Below are positions 49,424 through 58,800 of a DNA stretch of 64,000 nucleotides, in pieces. The notes under the pieces are model-generated. The model did no database searches. It was not told where the DNA came from and saw only the letters and a list, made by a program, of their open reading frames with translations. How positions within the stretch are numbered: the stretch's first letter is position 1; the number at the start of each line of letters is the position of its first letter. A program made the translations under genes and the position numbers. Source of the DNA: Pseudomonas sp. REP124 (GTDB lineage Bacteria > Pseudomonadota > Gammaproteobacteria > Pseudomonadales > Pseudomonadaceae); contig NZ_JAIQWX010000001.1 in the NCBI RefSeq assembly GCF_020164475.1, forward strand, positions 123,473 to 187,472, written 5' to 3'.

Positions 49424-51280
49424 ATGACTCGAACTCCGTCTACCAAGACCGGCCGTCCCGCCGACGAAGACTTCCTCAAGCAGATGCTTGGCCGGCACAA
49501 GCGCCTGATCGTCGACCGCGCCAGTCAGTTCGGAACCAGCGGCCTGCCCTCGGCCGAGCAACTGGCACAGACCGTGGCGTTCGCTCCGCAGGACGGCAGC
49601 ATCTGGCTGTGCGGCCAGCGCATGATGCTGATGCAAGGCTCTGCGTTCGGGGCTATCCGCCGCGAGCTGATCGAGGCATTGGGGTTCGACAAGGCACGTG
49701 GCCTGCTCACGCGCATTGGCTGGCAGGCCGGTGCCCGTGACGCCGCGCAAGTCAGCGAACAGTGGCCAGACGGTGATGACGCCAGCCTGTATAGCGCCGG
49801 ACCGCGGCTGCACATGCTCGAAGGCATGGTCAATGTCGAGGTGGTGCGCTTCGAGATCGATTCCGGCGTCGGTGATTTCTATTCCGAATTCCTCTGGCAC
49901 AACTCACTGGAAGACGACGAACACATTGCCGCCTATGGGCTGGGCGGCGAGCCGGCTTGCTGGATGGAAATCGGTTACGCCAGCGGTTACGCCTCGTCCC
50001 TGCTGGGGAGGCTGGTCGTGTTTCGTGAGCTTGAGTGCCGATCGATGGGCCATCCGGCCTGCCGCATCGTTGGCAAACCGGCCGATCAGTGGGACGACAT
50101 CGATGTCGACCTGGCTTATCTGGATCCCGGTGACTTCCTCAGTCGCAGCACCTATGCCTCGGGTACCGAGACCCGTGTTGCCGAGCTTGAAGAGCCCGAC
50201 GACAGCAAACCGCTGGTGGGCATTTCGGCGGCGTTCGTGGTGGCCACGCAATTACTGCAACGGGTCGCGCCCACCCAGGCGACGGTGTTGTTGACCGGGG
50301 AATCGGGTGTCGGCAAGGAGCTATTCGCCCGCTCGCTGCACCAGGCCAGTTCCCGGCAGCATTTGCCGCTTGTGGCACTCAACTGCGCGACCTTGCCGGA
50401 GAACCTCGTGGAGGCCGAACTGTTCGGAGTCGAGCGCGGCGCCTTTACCGGGGCCGATCGTTCGCGTCCCGGTCGTTTCGAGCGGGCCCATGGCGGGACG
50501 TTGTTCCTCGACGAAATTGCGACCTTGAGCCTCAGTGCCCAGAGCAAGATTCTGCGCGCGTTGCAGGAAGGCGAAATCGAGCGCGTCGGCGGCACCGTGC
50601 CGATTCGGGTGGATGTACGGGTCATCGCCGCGACCAACCTGGATCTGCGTCGTGAAGTCGAGGCGGGGCGCTTCCGTGAAGACCTGTTCTACCGACTCAA
50701 TGTGTTCCCTATTCATCTGCCGCCGTTGCGCGAGCGTCGCGAAGATATCCCGTTGCTGATGAGCTACTTTCTGCGCCATTTCAGCCAGCGTCACGGACGT
50801 CGGTTGGCGGGCTTCAGTACGAGGCTGGTTAACGCGCTGCTCACGTATCGGTTTCCCGGCAATATTCGTGAACTGCAAAACCTGATCGAGCGCGGCGTGA
50901 TCAGTGCCGGTGATGGCGAGGTCATCGACATCGTGCATCTGGCCGAAGTCGGCGCGCCATTGATGGACACCGCGATCGGCCTGACTCCTGAGGGGCGCCT
51001 GTCGGCTGTCGAGCGATGTGATGAAGTGACCGAAAACGTGCGGCCACCCGCGTCCTCAATCGCGGAGGACAGCGGTGCAAAAGCCATTCACGAGCCGATG
51101 CTGGAAAGCTTGCAGGCCTTCGTTTCCGGGAGTCAGCGAGTGCTGAACACACCCCTGGCAGACATCGAACTGCACCTGGTGCGCCTGGCCATGGAGCGCT
51201 CCGGTGGCAACATCACGGCGGCCGCGCAGATGCTCGGCATGAGCCGCGCGCAAGTCAGTTATCGCCTCAAGGGCAGTTAA
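49424..51280 (+). CDS. Sigma54-dependent XylR/DmpR-type activator with V4R domain
   Basis: This 618-residue transcription activator senses aromatic compounds directly. Order: XylR_N-type sensor (about 20-125), V4R domain (about 140-205, GYASGYASSLLGRLVVFRELECRSMGHPACRI), AAA+ domain (about 225-460) with Walker A GESGVGKE, the sigma54-contact loop GAFTGA and Walker B GGTLFLDEI, and a Fis-type helix-turn-helix at the end (GGNITAAAQMLGMSRAQVSYRLKG). It is divergent from the aldehyde dehydrogenase/cytochrome/flavoprotein operon and upstream of an OprD porin, so it probably activates one or both when a phenolic substrate binds the sensor. Confidence 0.92.
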   Translation: MTRTPSTKTGRPADEDFLKQMLGRHKRLIVDRASQFGTSGLPSAEQLAQTVAFAPQDGSIWLCGQRMMLMQGSAFGAIRRELIEALGFDKARGLLTRIGWQAGARDAAQVSEQWPDGDDASLYSAGPRLHMLEGMVNVEVVRFEIDSGVGDFYSEFLWHNSLEDDEHIAAYGLGGEPACWMEIGYASGYASSLLGRLVVFRELECRSMGHPACRIVGKPADQWDDIDVDLAYLDPGDFLSRSTYASGTETRVAELEEPDDSKPLVGISAAFVVATQLLQRVAPTQATVLLTGESGVGKELFARSLHQASSRQHLPLVALNCATLPENLVEAELFGVERGAFTGADRSRPGRFERAHGGTLFLDEIATLSLSAQSKILRALQEGEIERVGGTVPIRVDVRVIAATNLDLRREVEAGRFREDLFYRLNVFPIHLPPLRERREDIPLLMSYFLRHFSQRHGRRLAGFSTRLVNALLTYRFPGNIRELQNLIERGVISAGDGEVIDIVHLAEVGAPLMDTAIGLTPEGRLSAVERCDEVTENVRPPASSIAEDSGAKAIHEPMLESLQAFVSGSQRVLNTPLADIELHLVRLAMERSGGNITAAAQMLGMSRAQVSYRLKGS

Positions 51281-51402
51281 CGCCGTCCGACCTGTAATAC
51301 CTGCGCTGCGCCGCTAGTGATCACGCGCAGACGATAACGGCCTGCGGGCGGGCTGCGGATACTGAACCTCTACAACAACAATAAAAATGTGTAGAGGTAT
51401 CC

Positions 51403-52689
51403 ATGAACCCGATGTACACGGCTGTGCCGCGTCCTGCGTATTGTGCTGCGAAACACCTGAAGGCCATGGGGCTGATCGGGGTGATGATGCCGTTGGCTGC
51501 GCAAGCCGACTTTGTCGAAGACAGCCAGTTGAATCTTGGATTGCGCAACTTTTATGTCGACCGCGACTTCAAGGGCGATAACCCGAGAACCTCGCGTGAT
51601 GGCAGTTGGAGCCAGGGTTTCGATCTGCGCTTTACCTCCGGTTATACCCAGGGGCCGTTGGAATTCGGTCTCGATGCGGCCGCGCAATACGCCTATCGCC
51701 TTGACGGTGGCGGCGGTCGTGGCCCGGACAGCGTCTTGCCCTACAGCCAAAGCAAACAGGAGCAGGCCACGGAATACGGCCGGGCGGCGCTGACCGCCAA
51801 GGTTCGCTGGTCGAAGACCGAGCTGAAAATCGGTGAACATCGACCGACGCTGCCGGTCGCCTTTCAGGACGATTCCCGGCAGTTGGTGACCACCTTCCAC
51901 GGTGCCGTGATCAAGTCCAACGAGATAGATGACCTGACCCTGACGGGCGGGCGGTTCACCGAGATCAGCACCCGCGAATCCTCCAACAGCGAAAAAATGT
52001 ACCTGTTCACCAGACCCGGCGGGCCGCGCTACCCCAGCGATGGCCTGGACTTCGCTGGCGCCACCTACGCCTTCGGTCCCAACCTTTCGGCCAGCTACTT
52101 CTACGGGCAACTGGAGGATATTTACCGGCAGCATTACCTGGGCCTGACACTCAATTCGGACCTGGGCGGCGGCTACCGCCTGAAGACCGATCTGCGCTAC
52201 TTCAACAATAAGGAAGCGGGGGACGCGCTGTACGGCAACATCGACAACCGCTCCTACGGTGTCATGACCACCTTGAAAAAGGGCGGGCATGGTTTTGGCG
52301 TGGGTTATCAACGCATGCTGGGTGACAGCACCTTCCCGACCCTGAATGGCTTCGCGCCGCAACCTTATCTGGTGAACTGGTCGGCCGTGGCCTTCATCAA
52401 GCCCAACGAAAGTTCCTGGCAGGCGCGTTACGACTACGACTTCGCGGCCATGGGGACGCCCGGACTGACCCTGACCACCCGTTACATACGCGGCACGGGC
52501 ATTGATCGCGGCGGTGATCTGAGCGACAGCGCTGAAAGCGAGCGCGATCTGTTCCTGGCGTATGTGATTCAGAGTGGGCCATTGAAGGGCGTGGGAATGG
52601 AGTGGCGCAACATCAATGCCCAGTTCAAGCATGGCAACGACTATGACGAAAACCGGGTGATGACCACTTACACCTGGAAGTTCTGGTAG
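51403..52689 (+). CDS. OprD-family outer-membrane porin
   Basis: This 428-residue protein has a long signal peptide (cut near AQA before Asp36) and then an OprD barrel: FVEDSQLNLGLRNFYVDRDF is the usual OprD N-terminus, followed by alternating beta-strand patterns and an aromatic C-terminus (YTWKFW), the outer-membrane insertion signal. Family members take up aromatic acids, amino acids or other small solutes. It lies 122 bp behind the sigma54 activator and is probably the uptake channel for the phenolic substrate of the neighbouring operon. The ligand is inferred from context. Confidence 0.9.
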   Translation: MNPMYTAVPRPAYCAAKHLKAMGLIGVMMPLAAQADFVEDSQLNLGLRNFYVDRDFKGDNPRTSRDGSWSQGFDLRFTSGYTQGPLEFGLDAAAQYAYRLDGGGGRGPDSVLPYSQSKQEQATEYGRAALTAKVRWSKTELKIGEHRPTLPVAFQDDSRQLVTTFHGAVIKSNEIDDLTLTGGRFTEISTRESSNSEKMYLFTRPGGPRYPSDGLDFAGATYAFGPNLSASYFYGQLEDIYRQHYLGLTLNSDLGGGYRLKTDLRYFNNKEAGDALYGNIDNRSYGVMTTLKKGGHGFGVGYQRMLGDSTFPTLNGFAPQPYLVNWSAVAFIKPNESSWQARYDYDFAAMGTPGLTLTTRYIRGTGIDRGGDLSDSAESERDLFLAYVIQSGPLKGVGMEWRNINAQFKHGNDYDENRVMTTYTWKFW

Positions 52690-52700
52690 ATCGGGATGTC

Positions 52701-52739
52701 GGTCGCTCCGAGTGGAGCGACCTGCTCGTCATGAGCAGG
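52701..52739. terminator. Tandem hairpins between convergent porin and AraC genes
   Basis: GGTCGCTCC-GAGT-GGAGCGACC (52701-52722) is a perfect 9-bp stem; CCTGCTC-GTCAT-GAGCAGG (52721-52739) follows at once. There is no T-run. They sit 12 bp after the porin stop and 24 bp from the AraC gene end, so they probably shield or end both messages. Confidence 0.55.
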
Positions 52740-52762
52740 CATGGAAGCCGTCGATGAAAAAC

Positions 52763-53755
52763 TCAGCAAGGCCTGGCCAGCGTTTGCGATGGCAACTCAC
52801 CGAAAGCCTGCTTGTAGGCGGCGGTGAAGTGGCTGGGTTGCGCAAAGCCCCAGTGAAATGCCAAGGCCGATAGCTGCAGATCTCCGGGTTGATGCTTCTG
52901 TAATACCTTGCGTATCGCCAGCAGCCGGCAGCTCTGGATGTAGCGCTGCGGGCTGGTCCCCAGGCCGTTGCGAAACGCCTGTTCCAGGCTGCGCCGACTC
53001 GTCCCGCTGATGTTGACCAGTTGCGCGATGTCCAGCGGCTGGTCGAGATGGGCATGGATGTAATCGATCACCCGTTTCACCGTGCCCGGCAACAGGCGAC
53101 GTTGCGGCTCGGCGTGCAAGCTGGGGATCAATTGCAGCAGGTTCTCGCAAAACAGGTGTTGTACATGGGACTGGCTGGTGGGGTTTGCCAGCAAACCCGA
53201 GGCGTTGCCGGTTTCGCTGTCTACCAGACGCAGCAGGCTGCCCAGGCTCTGCAAGGCGCGATGATCTCTGTCGAACAACAGTGTCCCGGTCGGGCACTGA
53301 AGCGCGTGGGTCTGATGGTGGCGTTCCAAGTGATCGAGCAGCAACCCGGCATCCAGCGCAATGACGATCGCCTTGACGCCCTCATGCCAGGTGACATCCA
53401 CCTCATGCCCGGGGCTGAACACCAGCAACTCACCCGCATTCGCCTGCAGCCCATCGGGACGACTGCTGATCGTACCTTGCAGGGGCAGAATCCCGTGCCA
53501 GCTGTTCAAGGGACTTGAGCTCACGCGCACTTCGCGGCCCCACTGCGCGCCGAACAACTTCATCTGCGGCAAGGACTGCAGGGTGAAATCGATGTCCAGG
53601 GTCCCCCGTCCGCCGAGGCTGATCCGACGTTCTTCCAGATGGTTGTTGAGCAGCGCCTCGGCATCTTCGATGTTGCGCGAGCGCAGTACGGGCTCCGCTG
53701 CAAAAGGAATGTTCCTGGGAGGAGAGAGGCCGTTGATTGAGGTCGTGTTCATCAC
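52763..53755 (-). CDS. AraC-family regulator (AraC-binding-like sensor)
   Basis: This 330-residue regulator has an N-terminal cupin-like sensor of the FeaR/EutR/XylS kind (IDFTLQSLPQMKLFGAQWGREVRVSS, WHGILPLQGTISSR, LLVFSPGHEVDVTWHEGVKAIVIALD) and a C-terminal AraC domain (LDIAQLVNISGTSRRSLEQAFRNGLGTSPQRYIQSCRLLAIRKVL, LQLSALAFHWGFAQPSHFTAAYKQAFG). It is divergent from the arylsulfatase gene (307 bp between starts), so it may regulate that gene; control of the aromatic operon on its other side is also possible. The effector is unknown. Confidence 0.88.
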   Translation of the reverse strand: MMNTTSINGLSPPRNIPFAAEPVLRSRNIEDAEALLNNHLEERRISLGGRGTLDIDFTLQSLPQMKLFGAQWGREVRVSSSPLNSWHGILPLQGTISSRPDGLQANAGELLVFSPGHEVDVTWHEGVKAIVIALDAGLLLDHLERHHQTHALQCPTGTLLFDRDHRALQSLGSLLRLVDSETGNASGLLANPTSQSHVQHLFCENLLQLIPSLHAEPQRRLLPGTVKRVIDYIHAHLDQPLDIAQLVNISGTSRRSLEQAFRNGLGTSPQRYIQSCRLLAIRKVLQKHQPGDLQLSALAFHWGFAQPSHFTAAYKQAFGELPSQTLARPC

Positions 53756-54062
53756 CGTAACCTTTTTTCTTGTTTTGTCCGGGGTGATCGGTCGGGTGGC
53801 CGGCCCGTGTGTGCAGGCAGGCGCAAGCGTGCGAGTTCGATATCTTGTACTGCATGTCCAGGACCGGCTACTACCATGCGTCCGGCCAAGTCAGCACCTC
53901 CTGAATTCAGCCCATGATGAATCACGCTCAACCACTTCCCCAGTTGCCCGGGTAAAAAACGGCGCAGGTGAATAAGCGCTTGCGCAACTGCGTTATCGGC
54001 TCGCGCCCGGGCCTTTGCATACTGCCGGCTCAGCCAATAATAACAACGGAGAAAACCACCCA
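53756..54062. other. 307-bp divergent intergenic region, AraC/arylsulfatase
   Basis: It should hold promoters for both flanking genes. I see no perfect palindrome, repeat or coding frame worth naming. A GGAG lies upstream of the sulfatase start at 54063. Confidence 0.4.
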
Positions 54063-55742
54063 ATGAGCCGGATGACCAATCTCTTGCTTGCCCTGATAGT
54101 TGCCGTGTGCAGCCAGGCAGCGATGGCCGCGGATGAGCGCCCGAACTTCCTGATCATCGTTGCCGATGATCTGGGCTACAGCGACCTGGGCAGCTTCGGT
54201 GGTGAAATCAGCACCCCGAATATCGACTCGCTTGCCCAGGAGGGTGTACGCCTGAGCAACTTCCATACGGCGCCCACCTGTTCGCCGACCCGGGCGATGA
54301 TGCTTTCCGGTGCCGACAGCCACGTGGCTGGCCTGGGCAACATGGGCGAGCTGCTTCAGCCGTTCCAGCAAGGCAAGCCTGGTTATGAGGGTTACTTGAA
54401 CGAGCGCATGGTCACGGTCGGGCAGGTACTGCAGGACGCGGGCTACAACACCTACACCACCGGTAAGTGGCACTTGGGTCGCACCGAAGAAACCAGCCCG
54501 AAGGCCCGTGGTTTTGACCGTTCCTTCATTCTGGTGCAGGGCGGCGCCAGCCACTTTGATGACCAGCATGCGATCATCGCCAAGGACCCTAAAGCGATTT
54601 ATCGCGAAGACGGTAAACAGGTGGAAGTGCCCAAGGGCTTCTACTCCAGCGAGTTCTACACGGATCGGTTGATTGATTACATCGACGCCGACAAAGCCGA
54701 TGGCAAGCCCTTCATGGCCGTCTTGTCCTACACCGCACCTCATTGGCCATTGCATGCACCGGATGACTGGCTGGATAAATACAAGGGGCGTTATGACGCA
54801 GGCTATGAGCCGATCCGTCAGGCGCGTCTGGAACGTCAGAAACAGCTCGGTATCGTCGCGACGGATACCACCCCCAACACGCCAATGGCCAAGGGTCTTC
54901 CGAACTGGGACCAGTTGAGCGATGAGCAGCGCCAGCGTGAATCACGCAACATGGAAATCTATGCGGCGATGGTGTCCAACATGGACTACCACATCGGTCG
55001 TCTGCTGCAGTACCTGGAGAAAACCGGAAAGCTGGATAACACCTTCATTGTCTTCATCTCCGACAACGGTGCCGATGGCAATAGCCCGATCGACCTGCCG
55101 GGCAACAAGGAGTGGCTCGCCAGCGACTTCGATAACAGCCTGAAGAACCTCGGTCACAAAGGCTCCTATGCCGACTATGGCGCACAGTGGGCTCAGGTCA
55201 GTTCTACCCCGTACCCGCTCTTCAAAGGTTTCACCAACGAGGGCGGCATTCGTGCGCCGGCGATCATCAGCGCAAAAATGCTGAAGAAGGCCCACCTGCA
55301 AGGAACGCTCAATAGTGACGTGGTCCATGTGATGGACCTGATGCCGACCTTGCTGGACCTGGCCGGTGTGCCTGCACTGGGCAAGACCTTTCATGGCCGT
55401 CCGGTGCAGACCATCAGCGGCAAGAGCATGCGGCCGTTGCTGGAAGGTCAGGCGATGGCCCAGCGTCAGATCGGCTGGGAGTTGTTCGGGCGCAAGGCAC
55501 TGCGCAAGGGCGATTGGAAAATCACCTTCGTCAACCCGCCTTACGGCAACGCTGACTGGCAGCTGTACAACCTCAAGAACGACCCCACCGAAAGCCGCGA
55601 CCTGTCCCGCACCGAGCCGGTAAAGATGAAGGAAATGCTGGTCGCATGGGACCAGTACGCGAAGGAGAACAACGTGCTCGATGGCAAGTTCGACCTCAAG
55701 TATGGGTTCCAGACCTGTCTCTATGAGTTCTGCTTCAAGTAA
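54063..55742 (+). CDS. Exported type I arylsulfatase
   Basis: It releases sulfate from sulfate esters. It has 559 residues; the ATG at 54063 is chosen because a signal peptide (ending AMA before Ala23) follows directly. The formylglycine motif is CSPTRAMMLSG, with the cysteine that is oxidised by a maturation enzyme. Metal-binding residues are in FLIIVADDLGYSDLGSFGG and VFISDNGADG, and TTGKWHLGR is the usual sulfatase segment. The signal peptide marks it as periplasmic, unlike the classical cytosolic Pseudomonas AtsA. Sulfated aromatics would fit the neighbouring phenol operon, but this is inferred. No sulfate-starvation genes are adjacent. Confidence 0.92.
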   Translation: MSRMTNLLLALIVAVCSQAAMAADERPNFLIIVADDLGYSDLGSFGGEISTPNIDSLAQEGVRLSNFHTAPTCSPTRAMMLSGADSHVAGLGNMGELLQPFQQGKPGYEGYLNERMVTVGQVLQDAGYNTYTTGKWHLGRTEETSPKARGFDRSFILVQGGASHFDDQHAIIAKDPKAIYREDGKQVEVPKGFYSSEFYTDRLIDYIDADKADGKPFMAVLSYTAPHWPLHAPDDWLDKYKGRYDAGYEPIRQARLERQKQLGIVATDTTPNTPMAKGLPNWDQLSDEQRQRESRNMEIYAAMVSNMDYHIGRLLQYLEKTGKLDNTFIVFISDNGADGNSPIDLPGNKEWLASDFDNSLKNLGHKGSYADYGAQWAQVSSTPYPLFKGFTNEGGIRAPAIISAKMLKKAHLQGTLNSDVVHVMDLMPTLLDLAGVPALGKTFHGRPVQTISGKSMRPLLEGQAMAQRQIGWELFGRKALRKGDWKITFVNPPYGNADWQLYNLKNDPTESRDLSRTEPVKMKEMLVAWDQYAKENNVLDGKFDLKYGFQTCLYEFCFK

Positions 55743-55753
55743 GAGGCCAACTT

Positions 55754-55854
55754 CCTGTGGGAGCGAGCCTGCTCGCGATGGGGGGCAACGATGACGCATG
55801 CTGCCTGATGCCCCGCGGTGTCCGGGCTTGCATCGCGAGCAAGCTCCCACAGGT
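55754..55854. repeat. Palindromic intergenic repeat, copy 8
   Basis: Left arm TCCTGTGGGAGCGAGCCTGC, conserved interior (CTGCCTGATGCCCCGCGGTG) and a shortened right arm GCGAGCAAGCTCCCACAGG that lacks one internal unit. It lies between the convergent sulfatase and nitrate reductase genes. Confidence 0.85.
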
Positions 55855-55861
55855 TCAGGTG

Positions 55862-58800
55862 TCAGTAGACATCCCGCAGATACCGCTTCTGCTCGCTCAA
55901 CTGCCGCCAGTAATCCGCGGCGCCTTCCGTGCACAACCCGCCATGGTCCTGGGCCACTCGGCGCAGGGCCTGGTCGACGTCTTTGGCCATGTGGGTGGCG
56001 TCGCCGCAGATGTAGAGTTGCGCGCCTTGCTGTAGCCAGCGCCACAGTTCGGCGCCTTGTTCGATGATGCGGTCCTGGACGTAGATTTTCTGCGCCTGGT
56101 CGCGGGAAAAGGCCAGGCTCAGTTCGGTCAGCAGGCCGTCGCGTTGCAGGTCCAGCAGTTCGTCGCGGTAGTAGAAATCGCTGGCGGCGTGTTGTTCGCC
56201 GAAGAACAGCCAGTTCTTGCCCTGATCACCCCGAGCGCGACGCTCCTGCAGGAAGCCGCGAAACGGCGCAACGCCGGTGCCTGGGCCGATCATGATCATG
56301 GGCACATTGCCGTCGGCCGGCGTGCGAAAGTGCTTGGATGGCTGCACGAACACCGGCACGTCGGCGTTTTCCGCGCGGTCGGCGAGGAAGGTCGAGGACA
56401 CGCCTTTGCGTTTTCCATAACGTACCGCCGCCACGGTGAGGTGCACTTGTTGCGGGTGCGCCTTGGGGCTGGAGGCGATGGAATACAGCCGCGGTTGCAG
56501 GCGTTTGAGGGTGCCCAGCAGTTCGCTGGCCGAGCAATCGACCGGGAACTCCTGCAACACATCCGCCAGTTGCCGACCCCACAGCCAGTCCTTCAATTGC
56601 GCCTTGCGCTCGCTGCCCAGCAGCTGCTTCAGCTCCGGATTGCGGCTGCGTTCGGCGATAAAGGCCAGGGTTTCGCTGCTCGGCCGAGCGATTTCGAAGT
56701 GCTCGGTCAGGGCCTGATGCAAAGGCAGTTCACCGACCTTGTCGACCTTGACCAAAGTATCCGCGCCCAAACCGGTCAGCTGCAGCATTTCACCCACCAG
56801 TTCCGCACAGTTGCGCGGCACCACGCCCAGTGCATCGCCGGCCTCGTACTGCAACCCGGAGTCCGCCAGATCCAGGGCAAACATGCGGGTTTCCTTGTTG
56901 CTGCTCTGCTGGTTCAGGTGCAGGTTGGTCAGCAGGCGCGAGGCGAAGGGTTTGGCCTTGCTCGGTGCGGCTGCAGGGCTGGCGACCGTCACGGTTGTCT
57001 GCGGCAGCAGCGCTTTTTGTAGATCGACCAGCCACCGATCTGCCCGGTCCTGGAATTCGGTGTCGCAATCGACCCGCTCCAGCAACCGAGTGGCGCCCAG
57101 CTCATGCAGGCGCTGATCGAGTTTTTTGCCGTGCTGGCAGAACTGGTCGTAGTTGGGATCGCCCAAGGCCAATACCGCAAAGCGTAGGGATTCCAGGCGG
57201 TTCTCGGATTTGCTCAGGGCGTGCCAGAAACCTTCGCCATTGTCCGGCGCATCGCCGTCGCCAAAGGTGCTGCTGATCACCGCCAGAGTCTGGATGCTGC
57301 TCAGTTTTTCCGGCACGAAATCCGCCATCGCACACAGCTCCACAGCGATGCCAGCCTCACGCAAACGCCCCGCAAACCCCTCGGCCAGCGCTTCGGCATT
57401 GCCGGTTTGCGAGGCCCACAACAGGGTGACGGCGGTTGCGCTGACAGGAACTGCGCAGCTTTCGCTCAAAACCGGACTGGCCTCGCTCCGACTGAACAGA
57501 CCGCCCAGCACACCGTCCAGCCACAGCCGGGTATCGGTGGCCATGGGCGCATTGAGCGGCAACACAGGCACGCCGCTGGCCTGCCGACTCGCCGAGGATT
57601 GCAGGCCGCTGACGAAGCCGGCCAGGTACAGCCGCTCGTGGTCATTCAGCGAAGGAGAGGGCAGGTGACTGATGCCGACGATATCGGCAAACGCCTCGAT
57701 GGACGACATGGCGAGTTCCTCAGGCAAAGAGCAAACAGGAAGGGGTTCGGCTTTAGGCGCCGGCACGTCGAGGAACTGATGCTCGATCAGCTCGACCCGT
57801 TGCAGGGCGACGGCGCAGAACTTGAATTCGGGCTGCAGGGAAATCGGGTCGACCGCGTCGTGGGTCACGGCGTTGATCGCCAGGTTTTCCCCGAACACAT
57901 CGTTCCAGTGGAAGGGCGCAAAACAGTTGCCCGGACGCACCCGGTCGGTCACCACCGCCGGCAGCACGGCGCGGCCTCGTACCGAGCGTATTTCGACGTG
58001 ATCCTTGTCGCGAATGCCGAAGCTGGCGGCATCGTCCGGATGGATCTCCACGAACGGGCCAGGGTTGAGCTTGTTCAGGGTCGCGACCTTGCCGGTCTTG
58101 GTCAGGGTGTGCCACTGATGCTGCAAGCGCCCGGTGTTGAGCACGAAAGGGTAGTGCTCGTCGGGCATTTCCGCCGGCGGCAGGTGCGGACGGGCGAGGA
58201 AGCTGGCCTTGCCGGTTTCGGTGGGAAAGACGATGGCCGGCTTGCGCCCCTCGGTGTCGATCCTCAGCGTCTGGCTGACACCGTCGTTGATGTAGCGAAT
58301 CGGATTGCGGTCATCGCCATCGTTTGCCGCGCAGGGCCATTGCAGCGGTGTTTCCCGCAGGCGCACATGGCTGGCGCCGCGAATGTCGTAACCGGTCTTG
58401 GGGTTCCAGGCGCGCTTGATCTCTTCGAACACTTCGCTGGCATCGTTGTAGCTGAAGGCGTCGGCAAAGCCCATTTCGCAGGCCACCCGGGCGATGATCT
58501 GCCAGTCGGCCAGCGCTTCGCCGGGCGGGGTGACGGCTTGCTGCATCAGCGTCAGGTTGCGCTCGGCGTTGATCATCACGCCTTCAGCTTCGGCCCACAG
58601 GGCGCCGGGCAACAGGATGTCGGCGTAGCGGTTGGTCTCGGTGTCGAGGAAAGCGTCCTGGGTGATGACCAGTTCGGCGGCCTGCAGGCCTTCGATGACT
58701 TTGCGGCGGTTGGGCACCGAGGCGACCGGATTGGTGCAGATGATCCAGCAGGCCTTGATCCGGCCCTCGGCCATTTGCTCGAACATGTCCACGGTGCCGC

